Of a stretch of DNA of 64,000 nt, positions 18,620 to 26,973 are shown piece after piece. Source of the stretch: Scardovia wiggsiae. Lineage in GTDB: Bacteria; Actinomycetota; Actinomycetes; Actinomycetales; Bifidobacteriaceae. The position numbers were made by a program, and so were the translations under genes. Under the pieces are notes generated by a model, which saw only the letters and a list, made by a program, of their open reading frames with translations, did no database searches and was not told where the DNA came from. Positions within the stretch are counted from its first letter, which is position 1; each line of letters starts with the position of its first letter. The stretch is from the NCBI RefSeq assembly GCF_051045985.1, contig NZ_CP157350.1, positions 992,001-1,056,000 on the forward strand, given 5' to 3'.

Positions 18620-18847
18620 TCAGCTGTGATATCCATATGGATACCAAATTTCGTAGTATATGATTGGTTTTACTTTACCAAGCGATCTTAACTCCCCTCT
18701 TGACGTTCTAAGCCAGTTCCAGCCTCCTGCATCTGTGAAAGCTAATTCCACACCAGGAAAGGCTCCACAGCCGCGCCAGCCCTCTGGAGCTGGAAATTGC
18801 CAATTTTCTAGAGGAGAGTAAACAGGTATATAAACACTCTTAGCACA
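18620..18847 (-). pseudogene. Remnant of an actinobacterial hypothetical protein
   Basis: The minus strand is open without a start codon from 18847 to a TGA at 18620, about 75 codons. Its translation looks like real protein: a Trp/Gly-rich stretch with FTDAGGWNWLRTSRGEL, then YYEIWYP. The pattern F-T-D-x-x-G-x-x-W-x-R followed by a YY motif resembles the C-terminal part of hypothetical proteins seen in Streptomyces and relatives. An in-frame TAG lies directly upstream, and the nearest ATG with a good ribosome-binding site (GGAGG, ATG at about 18871) is in another frame. I read this as a decayed gene; the family match is from memory. Confidence 0.4.
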
Positions 18848-18861
18848 CTATACCCAGTAGT

Positions 18862-18943
18862 AAAAAACATAACCTCCTGCCCTCAATGGGCAGGAGTAAA
18901 GGATATAAAATGAAAAACTCATACGAGTTTAGTCTTTATTATA
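18862..18943 (-). ncRNA. Candidate short RNA with -10 box, two hairpins and T6 tract
   Basis: On the minus strand there is a perfect TATAAT (complement of 18938-18943). About seven bases later comes a 6-bp hairpin (18915-18930), then a perfect 9-bp hairpin (18874-18882 with 18888-18896), and then a run of six T (complement of 18862-18867). The layout fits a roughly 70-nt transcript or an attenuated leader. The -35 region is poor. The second hairpin also contains GGCAGGAGG, which could act as a ribosome-binding site. Confidence 0.3.
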
Positions 18944-19090
18944 GCACCTTTAAATCCGGCATTCCTCTTCGGCACTTCTCTAAGCAAAGCTATCTGCAGT
19001 CAAGTACTCCCAATTATCTGAAAGACAGTAAAAGAGGATAATGACAGATAGGCAAACATGGGCAAACGTGGGCACATTATAGGGACGGGA

Positions 19091-19127
19091 AAAAGAAAGC
19101 CTTGGAACACTAATGTTTCCAAGGCTT
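19091..19127 (-). terminator. Intrinsic terminator after tRNA-Ala
   Basis: A perfect 11-bp stem (19097-19107 with 19117-19127, loop of nine bases) is followed on the minus strand by TTCTTTTTCC. It lies about 20 bases past the tRNA 3' end. Confidence 0.85.
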
Positions 19128-19145
19128 CCACATACTTTATAGAAG

Positions 19146-19218
19146 TGGAGCTAAGGGGATTCGAACCCCTGACCTTCTCAATGCCATTGAGACGCGCTAC
19201 CAACTGCGCCATAGCCCC
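19146..19218 (-). tRNA. tRNA-Ala (anticodon GGC)
   Basis: A full cloverleaf on the minus strand with acceptor arms GGGGCTA and TAGCTCC (one G-T pair), discriminator A, anticodon loop ATGGCAT carrying GGC, and T arm with GGTTCGAATCC. CCA is not encoded. Confidence 0.96.
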
Positions 19219-19439
19219 GAAGTACGAAAATCATTTTAGCGAATAGGGAGTATTTTAGCTATCCCTGATTGAATTATCAGCGTGTCGGGTACCTCTCAGG
19301 ATCCACTGGACGCCTTGATTTTCCTCGTTTATACGGCTGCAGGATGCCTGCATGCTATCAGCAAGCATGATAAGTAGCAAAGCCATCTTTTGGCTGCACA
19401 GGCAGCCTTTGTCCGCATGGGAACCCATAATTGTTCCAT

Positions 19440-19615
19440 CGACCAGAGGTCGCGTTTGACATCAGTACCTGTTTGGAGCTGAAAAGCAGCAACGATAAAC
19501 AGCGAAAGGGGAAAACGCCGAAGCGCACGGCCGCTTTTTCAGCCGTACGCTGGGCTTTGATCCAAAAGATCAAAGACTGTCGTAGTTTGTACGGTTTCTG
19601 CACTGCAGAGGCCCG
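19440..19615 (+). promoter_or_regulatory. Lysine riboswitch (L box) upstream of lysP
   Basis: The leader carries the conserved L-box core: AGAGG-TCGCG at 19445, then AGTA, then GCGAAAGGGG and CGCCGAAGCG (19502-19525), GCTGGGC, and GACTGTC. Pairings visible by eye are CTGTTT/AAACAG, the GCGCACGGC/GCCGTACGC stem, CTTTGATC/GATCAAAG, and GTAGT/ACTGC, in the same order as the B. subtilis lysC riboswitch. I could not define P1 clearly. No terminator follows. A CCTC at 19664 could pair with the GGAGG of lysP at 19694, so control of translation is likely. The gene downstream is a lysine permease, which agrees with the ligand. Confidence 0.85.
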
Positions 19616-19701
19616 GACAGCTGCGGAGCGCTATCGAGATCCGGTTCTGCTTAAGCCGCACAGCCTCTGGAACACGTTATACCACAGATGTACGGAGGAA
19701 A

Positions 19702-21357
19702 ATGAGCAATTCAGGAAGCCATCACCAGGGCAAGCAGGACGGTTCACCATCACATACCGGGTACGCTGCAGCAAAGCAGCCAGGCATACAGGCGGAAGCA
19801 GCGCAAAGTTCAGAGCCTGAGCAGCCGCGTTCCGGCAACACAGTCAGGCGCGCCCTGAAAACCCGGCACGTATCCATGATCGCCCTTGGCGGGAGCATCG
19901 GCACAGGGCTCTTCGTTGCCAGCGGGGCAAGTATCCATTCAGCCGGTCCCGGCGGGGCCCTTGCTGCATACGCTGCAATCGGGATCATGGTATATTTCCT
20001 GATGACATCACTCGGCGAAATGGCTACATATATGCCCGTAACAGGGTCATTTGCCACGTACGCGGGACGCTTTGTCGACCCTGCCCTCGGATTCGCGATG
20101 GGATGGAACTACTGGTTCAACTGGGCTATCACTGTTGCCGTAGATACCACGACCAGTGCCATAGTCCTGCGGTACTGGTTCCCGTCAGTGCCTGTCTGGG
20201 TATTCTCCCTGGCCGTCCTTGCTGTGATCTTCCTCATCAATGTACTTGCTGTGCAGTCCTTCGGCGAAACTGAATACTGGATGGCACTCATAAAAGTTAT
20301 AACCGTTATCATCTTCCTTATCGTAGGGACCCTTACCATAGCCGGGATCATTGGCGGAAAAGCTACTTTCCTGTCTAATTTCACATATAAAGAGGCACCC
20401 TTCGTCGGAGGTTTCCCCGCAGTGCTTGGGGCATTTACCGTCGCCGGGTTTTCCTTCCAGGGGACTGAGCTTATAGGTATAACTGCGGGCGAATCCGCCA
20501 CACCGGAGAAAAGCATCCCCAAAGCCATCAAACAGGTATTCTGGAGGATACTCCTGTTCTATATCCTCTCAATATTTGTTATCGCCTGCATCATCCCCTA
20601 CACCAGCCCCAGCCTGCTGGGATCAGAAGCAACAGACATTGCAATGAGCCCATTCACCCTGGTTTTCCAACGCGCAGGGCTCGCAGCAGCCGCCGCTATC
20701 ATGAATGCAGTAGTCCTCACATCTGTTATCTCTGCTGCAAACTCGGGTATGTACGCTTCCACACGCATGCTCTATGCCCTTGCCAAAGAAAAACATGCGC
20801 CTGGCATTTTCGGTATGGTCAATTTCCATGGCATACCCATACCTGCACTGTTAGGGACAACATTTGTTGCATTTCTGACTTTTCTGACAAGTATCTTCGG
20901 GAACGACATCTACATATTCCTTGTAGCAGCAAGCGGGCTCACCGGTTTTATAGCATGGGCGGGGATCGCCATATCGCATTTCCGTTTCCGCAGGGCGTTC
21001 ATAGCACAGGGGCATTCGCTTGATGAAATGAAATACCACGCGAAATGGTTCCCCTTTGGTCCTGTCCTTGCTTTTATCCTGTGTATCCTGGTCATAGTCG
21101 GGCAGGATCTGAATTCTTTCAGGACGCTCAACTGGCAGGCGATATGTGTCACCTACATGTCCGTGCCGCTGTTCCTGATCCTGTATTTAGGATACAAGAT
21201 CAGGAACCGCACTAAAGTCATCCCTCTTAAAGATATTGATCTCGACAGCCTCAGCATACAGCACGATAAACATGATAAGCATGATAAAACGGCTGGTATC
21301 GGAGGAACTGCTCATACAGCAGCCACGCACAAAGTACAGAAGACCGAGATGAGTTAG
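19702..21357 (+). CDS. lysP: Lysine-specific permease LysP (APC family)
   Basis: A 551-residue amino-acid/proton symporter of the APC family with about twelve membrane helices. The start of the membrane domain, HVSMIALGGSIGTGLFVASG, and the following YFLMTSLGEMATYMPV segment closely follow E. coli LysP. The N-terminal 50 and C-terminal 45 residues are polar, and the tail is His/Lys-rich. A strong GGAGG precedes the ATG, and a lysine riboswitch lies in the leader, which supports lysine as the substrate. The stop codon overlaps that of the convergent phosphatase gene. Confidence 0.9.
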   Translation: MSNSGSHHQGKQDGSPSHTGYAAAKQPGIQAEAAQSSEPEQPRSGNTVRRALKTRHVSMIALGGSIGTGLFVASGASIHSAGPGGALAAYAAIGIMVYFLMTSLGEMATYMPVTGSFATYAGRFVDPALGFAMGWNYWFNWAITVAVDTTTSAIVLRYWFPSVPVWVFSLAVLAVIFLINVLAVQSFGETEYWMALIKVITVIIFLIVGTLTIAGIIGGKATFLSNFTYKEAPFVGGFPAVLGAFTVAGFSFQGTELIGITAGESATPEKSIPKAIKQVFWRILLFYILSIFVIACIIPYTSPSLLGSEATDIAMSPFTLVFQRAGLAAAAAIMNAVVLTSVISAANSGMYASTRMLYALAKEKHAPGIFGMVNFHGIPIPALLGTTFVAFLTFLTSIFGNDIYIFLVAASGLTGFIAWAGIAISHFRFRRAFIAQGHSLDEMKYHAKWFPFGPVLAFILCILVIVGQDLNSFRTLNWQAICVTYMSVPLFLILYLGYKIRNRTKVIPLKDIDLDSLSIQHDKHDKHDKTAGIGGTAHTAATHKVQKTEMS

Positions 21358-22217
21358 GCCTGGAGGCTGGAAAGGCTGGCCTGTTCGGAAAGGTCGGGAT
21401 TATTCCAGTCGGTAATGTAAGCAGCGACCGGCCCATGTTCGTATTCTTCCAGACGCCAGCGTACCGAACCGTCAGGCATATCCAGCCCGGACAGCTTTAC
21501 CCAGAAAGCGTTGCGCATAGATACCAGGCTGGCAAAATCCGGATATGTATCAGTTAGCCGCAAAAGGGTCTGCACGGTCTGATTGATCCACGCTCCATGC
21601 GAGAAAACAAAAAGATCAGTATCACTGCCTGCCCTGGCTGCCCAGTCTGTGACAGCTGCGACTCCGCGCGTACCGACCTGCTCCTTAAGCTCTGCCCCAT
21701 GCCTGAGCTCCCCGCCTTCAAACCGCTCCCATGCGACGTAATCCTCGGGGAACTGTTCACGGACCTCATTCATCGACATGCCTTCCCAGTCACCGAAATT
21801 GCGTTCAGCTACGCGCTCGTCTACATGGACCGGAAGCCCCAGCGGATCAGCAAATGTATGTGCAGTTTCCTGGGCCCTTCCGAGATTCGAGCTCACTACG
21901 ATCTGATGCCTGGCAGAGGGCACACTTCCGCCCTGAGAGGCCGGCTGCCCGCCCCAATATGCGGAAGCACCGCGCGAAAATACCTCAACACGCTCTCCGT
22001 CACCATTGATCACACCATTTACGCCCGACTGCACATCAAATGTGTTATCGCCGTCAGACTGCACATACAGGCGAGTGAGTTCAGCAGCGGTCTGGCGGAC
22101 CTGCCAGCGCCCGATATCGTTAAGCGGGATATCTATCTGCCCCTGGAAACGGTGCTGGGCATTGTATGAAGTCTGCCCGTGCCGGATCAGGAATATTGAA
22201 TGTACATGCTGCCCCAT
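21354..22217 (-). CDS. Histidine phosphatase family protein (phosphoglycerate mutase-like)
   Basis: The catalytic RHG is at residues 12-14 in LIRHGQTSYN, SSNLGRAQETA has the conserved Arg near 114, and the second catalytic histidine is His207 in FSHGAW. Such proteins dephosphorylate small metabolites or proteins; the substrate is unknown. About 45 extra polar residues (53-100) are inserted between the first strand and the SNLGRA motif. The start codon follows the rsfS stop directly (TAAATG), and the 3' end overlaps lysP by a few bases tail to tail. Confidence 0.88.
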   Translation of the reverse strand: MGQHVHSIFLIRHGQTSYNAQHRFQGQIDIPLNDIGRWQVRQTAAELTRLYVQSDGDNTFDVQSGVNGVINGDGERVEVFSRGASAYWGGQPASQGGSVPSARHQIVVSSNLGRAQETAHTFADPLGLPVHVDERVAERNFGDWEGMSMNEVREQFPEDYVAWERFEGGELRHGAELKEQVGTRGVAAVTDWAARAGSDTDLFVFSHGAWINQTVQTLLRLTDTYPDFASLVSMRNAFWVKLSGLDMPDGSVRWRLEEYEHGPVAAYITDWNNPDLSEQASLSSLQA

Positions 22218-22688
22218 TTAACCCAGTGCCCCTTCAGCCGGCCGGCCGTTATCTGCCGAGGCTGCCTCATCATAGGTATCAGCATCAGCAGCCCCGACGG
22301 CGCCCTTCTGGCCATCATCGGTATGCTCAGGAAGCCCGAGGCCGATACGCGGGCACTCTTTCCACAGCCTGTCAAGATCGTAAAACTCGCGTGATTCCCG
22401 ATCCATAATATGCACCACAAAATCACCGTAATCCTGCAGTATCCACTGCCCCTCGCTGACACCCTCACGTTCGCGGGGGCTTATCCCCTTCTGCAGATGC
22501 ATCTGCTTTTCGACCTCTTCGGCAATAGACAGTACCTGACGCGGATTGTCCCCCGTAATAATGAGGAAGATATCGGTGATTGCAAGCGGCTCAGTGACAT
22601 CAAAGGCAATAATATCTTCACCTTTCATCCTGTCTGCAGCTGCAGCGGCAATACGCACTGAATCAATGGAATCCTGTACTGCTGGCAT
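22218..22688 (-). CDS. rsfS: Ribosomal silencing factor RsfS
   Basis: RsfS (YbeB/iojap family) binds ribosomal protein L14 and blocks joining of the ribosomal subunits during starvation. The segment EDIIAFDVTEPLAITDIFLI and the later WILQDYGDFVVHIMD are typical of the family. A C-terminal acidic, Gly/Ala-rich tail of about 35 residues is extra. It sits downstream of glmU and directly abuts the phosphatase gene. Confidence 0.93.
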   Translation of the reverse strand: MPAVQDSIDSVRIAAAAADRMKGEDIIAFDVTEPLAITDIFLIITGDNPRQVLSIAEEVEKQMHLQKGISPREREGVSEGQWILQDYGDFVVHIMDRESREFYDLDRLWKECPRIGLGLPEHTDDGQKGAVGAADADTYDEAASADNGRPAEGALG

Positions 22689-22745
22689 AAATTCTCGCTT
22701 TCGTTATTTTTATTTTATTATTCCCTGTTTTATATTATCCGCTGC

Positions 22746-24137
22746 CTATTTTTCACGTTCCCAGGCCGGTTTCCACTGCTCAACTGTATGCTGTGAATTT
22801 TCGGAATAGACCATAGCATCATCAGGGACATCATGACGGATAACACTGCCGGCACCGGAAGTAACATTATCTCCTACTGTTACCGGGGCTACAAGCATAT
22901 TGCCCGCACCTATATGGACATGGGAGCCGATTTCCGTATGGTTCTTATGCACCCCGTCATAATTTGCGGTGATCGTGCCTCCGCCGACGTTGGTATTTTC
23001 GTGGATATGCGCATCTCCCACATAGCTGAGATGCGGCACTTTCGTCCCCTCATCTATAACCGCCTTTTTCATTTCCACATATGCCCCCGCTTTTGTATGC
23101 GGGCCAAGCGTATTGCCGGGGCGAAGGTACGTCCATGGGCCGATCACAGCCCCCTCCCCTATACGGGAATCCTCTGCGCGGGAACGCTCAACTACAGCGC
23201 CCTCATCAACCTGGGTATTGATAAGGGTAGTATCCGGGCCGATCACGGCATGCGACGATACGGCAGTTGAACCTTTAAGATATGTCCCCGGAAGGATAAC
23301 CGCATCAGGGCTGATCTTAACGTCATCTTCTATCCACGTTGTCTGAGGATCAATAACTGTGACACCTTCACGCATCCAGCCTTCGCACACACGGATATTA
23401 TGCGCCTTGAGCAATGCGGCAAGCTGCACTCTGTCATTGACGCCTTCAACACTCAGGTTATCAGGGGACTGGAAAATACCGACATGCCCGATCTCCCGTG
23501 CTGTTTCCAGCGCATCAGTAAGATAGAATTCCCCCTGCGCATTATCGGCAGACAGCCCTGAGACAGCCTGGGACAACACTTCAGCATCAAATGCGTATAC
23601 TGACGTATTCACTTCTGTGACCAGCAGCTCACTCGCATTGGCATCTTTCTGCTCCACTATGCGCAGAAGGTTCCCCTGCGGATCGCGGATAATACGGCCG
23701 TATCCGAAGGGATCCTGCAGGGTTGCTGTCAGGACAGTCGCTGCATTGTTATGGGCCTCATGGGCTTCCAGGAGCTGATGCAGGGTTGCAGTATCCAGAA
23801 GGGGCATGTCAGAAGCAACAATAAGCACAGTCCCATGGAATTCATTAAGTTTTTCCAGTTCAAAAACAGCACACTGCACGGCCCTTCCGGTCCCGGCGAT
23901 CTCATCCTGCTCAACAATAACCGCATCACTGTTATACGACCGCGCCGCCTGCGCGACCCGCTCTGCCTGGTATTTGACGACCACAGCCTCATTGCGCGGA
24001 TGAAGCGCGCTGACGCTGTCCATAACGCGCCGGAGAAAAGTCTTTCCAGCAAAATCATGAAGTACTTTAGGGGTATCCGATTTCATGCGGGTCCCTTCCC
24101 CCGCTGCAAGGATAATCGCGCAATCCAATCTTGCCAT
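22746..24137 (-). CDS. glmU: Bifunctional UDP-GlcNAc pyrophosphorylase / GlcN-1-P acetyltransferase GlmU
   Basis: GlmU makes UDP-N-acetylglucosamine for peptidoglycan from glucosamine 1-phosphate, acetyl-CoA and UTP. The uridyltransferase motif LAAGEGTRMKSDTPKVLH starts at residue 10, and the C-terminal half is a left-handed beta-helix with hexapeptide repeats and the GGGTITANYDG motif. The open frame runs upstream through the tRNA gene, but the ATG at 24137 with AGGAAGAG is the real start (464 residues). tRNA-Gln lies 100 bases upstream on the same strand. Confidence 0.96.
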   Translation of the reverse strand: MARLDCAIILAAGEGTRMKSDTPKVLHDFAGKTFLRRVMDSVSALHPRNEAVVVKYQAERVAQAARSYNSDAVIVEQDEIAGTGRAVQCAVFELEKLNEFHGTVLIVASDMPLLDTATLHQLLEAHEAHNNAATVLTATLQDPFGYGRIIRDPQGNLLRIVEQKDANASELLVTEVNTSVYAFDAEVLSQAVSGLSADNAQGEFYLTDALETAREIGHVGIFQSPDNLSVEGVNDRVQLAALLKAHNIRVCEGWMREGVTVIDPQTTWIEDDVKISPDAVILPGTYLKGSTAVSSHAVIGPDTTLINTQVDEGAVVERSRAEDSRIGEGAVIGPWTYLRPGNTLGPHTKAGAYVEMKKAVIDEGTKVPHLSYVGDAHIHENTNVGGGTITANYDGVHKNHTEIGSHVHIGAGNMLVAPVTVGDNVTSGAGSVIRHDVPDDAMVYSENSQHTVEQWKPAWEREK

Positions 24138-24238
24138 ATCTCTTCCTGGATTCCTATCTGCAGGGCATCCCGCCCCGCCTGTCGTGTGTTGCCTGTTATA
24201 CGCAAATTGCGCAGCCGCAACGGCTACGCAACCACAGG

Positions 24239-24309
24239 TTCCCCCACCTGGACTCGAACCAAGACTAAGGGTTCCAAAGACCCGTGTGCTGCCATTACAC
24301 CATGGGGGA
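24239..24309 (-). tRNA. tRNA-Gln (anticodon TTG)
   Basis: Cloverleaf on the minus strand with acceptor arms TCCCCCA and TGGGGGA, discriminator A, anticodon loop CTTTGGA carrying TTG, and T arm GGTTCGAGTCC. No terminator follows before glmU, so the two may share a transcript. Confidence 0.95.
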
Positions 24310-24382
24310 ATTGGGCGCCGCAGCGCCCACAAAGCACTATTATGGCATACCCGCTGGTCACCGGCACACAGCTGCAGCTATC

Positions 24383-25414
24383 TTATTCCGAACGCGGATA
24401 GGCCAAAGGTATATCAGCCCCATGATACCGGGGATAGTTTTCAAAAAGCCTGGCCACAGAACCATCGCTGAAAACAGCTTTCATGGCTCCGGCAAGAAGC
24501 GGGGCGATAGACAGGACCGTCAGGCCCTTCCATCTTTTCTCAGGAGGGATCGGAACTGTATCAGTCAAAACCACTTCGCAGGCACCGCAGTTCTTCAGGC
24601 GCTCCACGGCAGGGTCCGAAAGGACACCGTGGGTTGCCACAACGATAACAGATTTTGCCCCAGCCTCAAGGACGATTTTTGTCGCTTCAGCAATCGTACC
24701 GCCCGTATCAATAAGGTCATCAACGAGGACGCAGTCTTTGCCGGAGACATCGCCCACAACGCGGTTGGCCACGGTATGGTTGGGACGGGTAATATCGCGG
24801 GTCTTATGGATAAATGCCAGCGGGCAGCCCCCCAGACGCAGCGCCCACTGCTCTGCAACACGGATACGTCCCGCATCAGGCGACACCAGGGCCACATTAT
24901 CAAGCGGTACACGTGTACGCACATATTCAACAAGTACGGGCATAGCCTGCAGATGGTCTACGGGACCGTCAAAGAACCCCTGGGACTGCGCAGCATGCAG
25001 GTCAACAGACATAACACGGTCGGCACCGGCGGTTTTGAACAGGTCGAAAACCAGACGGCAGGTAATAGGCTCCCGGCCGCGATGTTTCTTATCCTGGCGG
25101 GCATACCCGAGCATAGGGCACACCGCTGTGATGGACCGGGCCGATGCACGCTTGAGCGCATCGATCATGATCAGTTGTTCCATGATCCATTTATTGATAG
25201 GATCTGTATGGCTCTGCATAACAAAAACGTCCGCGCCACGGACAGATTCCGTGTAACGGACGTACATCTCACCATTAGCAAAGTCATAAGCAGTCGTTTC
25301 CAAAACATCGATTCCAAGATATTTTGCAACATCCTGCGCAAGTTTGGGGTCTGCCCTGCCAGTAACCAAAATGAGGTTTTTGTCCGGCTGGCCTTCAAGA
25401 ACTACGCTCACCAT
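24383..25414 (-). CDS. prs: Ribose-phosphate pyrophosphokinase (PRPP synthetase)
   Basis: Makes PRPP from ribose 5-phosphate and ATP for nucleotide, histidine and NAD synthesis. Family motifs present are RQDKKHRGREPI, the divalent-cation site DLHAAQSQGFFDGPVDHL, and the PRPP loop VLVDDLIDTGGTI. The length (343) is slightly above the usual 315-330. The SD GGAGAC is close to the ATG, so the GTG one codon later may be used. nadD is the next gene upstream, which fits NAD metabolism. Confidence 0.95.
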   Translation of the reverse strand: MVSVVLEGQPDKNLILVTGRADPKLAQDVAKYLGIDVLETTAYDFANGEMYVRYTESVRGADVFVMQSHTDPINKWIMEQLIMIDALKRASARSITAVCPMLGYARQDKKHRGREPITCRLVFDLFKTAGADRVMSVDLHAAQSQGFFDGPVDHLQAMPVLVEYVRTRVPLDNVALVSPDAGRIRVAEQWALRLGGCPLAFIHKTRDITRPNHTVANRVVGDVSGKDCVLVDDLIDTGGTIAEATKIVLEAGAKSVIVVATHGVLSDPAVERLKNCGACEVVLTDTVPIPPEKRWKGLTVLSIAPLLAGAMKAVFSDGSVARLFENYPRYHGADIPLAYPRSE

Positions 25415-25492
25415 GTCTCCATTATTCGCAGTGTTTGGAACAACTCCATACTAACAGGCAGATAACCCAAGAAGGGGCTCTGTGCGTCGGTA

Positions 25493-26233
25493 TCAATGCG
25501 CGCTACGGTAAAGGCCATGTTTATCAATATATTGCACCACGCCATCAGGGACCAGGTACCATACCGGTTCCCCGTCGCGTGCCCGGCGGCGTATATCCGT
25601 AGAAGAAATCGACAGGGCGGGGATCTCCATTAGATCCACAGCGTGCCCGGGGGCACCGGCTTTTTTCAGGTCAAGGGAATACCCTGGGCGGGATACCCCC
25701 ACAAAATGCGCAAGGTCCCACATCTCACCGGCATCTTTCCACTTCATGATCTCCGTAAGGGCATCTGCACCGGTTATAAAGAAAAGTTCGGCATCTGGAC
25801 GCAGCTGCCTGATATCGCGCAACGTATCGATAGTATAGGTGACCCCCGGACGGTCGATATCTACGCGCGACACAATGAACTGCGGATTCGATGCTGTTGC
25901 GATAACGGTCATGAGATAACGGTCTTCTGCATTCGTTACATCCGCATCAAGCTTGAATACAGGCCTTCCTGTGGGGACAAAAACCACTTCATCCAGATCA
26001 TATACCCAGGCAACTTCAGATGCTGCAACAAGATGCCCGTTATGGATCGGGTCAAAAGTGCCGCCCATGATGCCGACTCTGGGGATATCGTGCCTGTTCC
26101 CCCGTGCAGAAAGCCTTTTACGATGCCTGACGCCTGTTTCACTGCTGAGGTCAGACATACTGCGTTCAGAAGCACCCACAGGAGGGGCATTGCCGGGACC
26201 CCGCCCTGCCCTTCCTGATCCTGCATCACCCAT
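25493..26233 (-). CDS. nadD: Nicotinate-nucleotide adenylyltransferase NadD
   Basis: NadD adenylylates nicotinate mononucleotide in NAD synthesis. The nucleotide-binding motif GIMGGTFDPIHNGHLV and the C-terminal ISSTDIRRRARDGE are diagnostic. The frame stays open up to 26308; I chose the ATG at 26233, which overlaps the stop of the upstream gene by eight bases, though ATG 26158 is possible. The first ~50 residues before the core are polar and Gly/Arg-rich and are not part of the known fold. Confidence 0.93.
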   Translation of the reverse strand: MGDAGSGRAGRGPGNAPPVGASERSMSDLSSETGVRHRKRLSARGNRHDIPRVGIMGGTFDPIHNGHLVAASEVAWVYDLDEVVFVPTGRPVFKLDADVTNAEDRYLMTVIATASNPQFIVSRVDIDRPGVTYTIDTLRDIRQLRPDAELFFITGADALTEIMKWKDAGEMWDLAHFVGVSRPGYSLDLKKAGAPGHAVDLMEIPALSISSTDIRRRARDGEPVWYLVPDGVVQYIDKHGLYRSAH

Positions 26234-26903
26234 TATGCGTTTTGCCCTTTCCTGCCCTACCGGATGCTCCTTCTGCCCTATCGCCTGATGTACCGGCATC
26301 TGCTGCACCCGTCGGAGCCTGCGTTATATTTGTTGATGTTACCGACACTGCCGATCCTGCCGTGCCGCTGTCAGCCTCCAGGTTCTGCACGATCTGTTCG
26401 GAAGCGATCCCCTGGTCCTGCATATCCAGGTACTCCCGGGCGCCAGATTCTATCTGGTCCATATCGTTATTCCACTCTTTTTCTACGTATCGGCGGACTT
26501 CTGCATACGTCGGCAGAAGGAAATCCGGCTGGTAGACTTTGCGCACATTGCCTACACACTCGCTTATCCGGTTGAGGTCCTCCGCCATCGTATCGGCATC
26601 GCCGTTCTTCTCCCCCTGTCGGAATTCATCAATATATTTCTCAATTGTTTCAATATCAGCTGCAACCGAATCAAGGCTTTCGTCAGGTATATCCTGGACA
26701 TCCCGCGAACCCGGCTGAGGCCATCCGATCAGCATAGCATCAGCATATTCAAGCGCAGCCCGCTGGGCTACAGTAGGAAGCCCGTCTTCTATAGTCACTA
26801 CGAAAACGTAACGTACAGTACTCAGCCTTTCAGAAACGATACGCAGCCACAGCCGCGGCTGTTCACGTTCCAAACGCTTGATGTCCTCTTTGGGATAGCT
26901 CAT
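26226..26903 (-). CDS. Hypothetical protein upstream of nadD
   Basis: I do not recognise a family. The 225-residue protein has a folded-looking N-terminal part (about 1-165) rich in acidic residues and aromatic positions (LEREQPRLWLRIVSERL; VYQPDFLLPTYAEVRRYVEKEW) and a low-complexity Gly/Ala/Thr tail. There is no signal peptide or membrane segment. The stop overlaps the nadD start, so the two are coupled. It is divergent from thrC, with a 70-base gap for both promoters. Confidence 0.8.
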   Translation of the reverse strand: MSYPKEDIKRLEREQPRLWLRIVSERLSTVRYVFVVTIEDGLPTVAQRAALEYADAMLIGWPQPGSRDVQDIPDESLDSVAADIETIEKYIDEFRQGEKNGDADTMAEDLNRISECVGNVRKVYQPDFLLPTYAEVRRYVEKEWNNDMDQIESGAREYLDMQDQGIASEQIVQNLEADSGTAGSAVSVTSTNITQAPTGAADAGTSGDRAEGASGRAGKGKTHNG

Positions 26904-26973
26904 AATAATCCCATTGTTCCAATCACTGAGGACGAAAATGTATTATGCTCAGGTCTTAACAGCTTAATAGACT

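Noticed and set aside
18520..18821. Two small plus-strand frames (47 and 53 codons) with ATGA overlap
   Set aside because: They lie opposite the minus-strand remnant, have no RBS, and their composition is less protein-like than the minus-strand frame.
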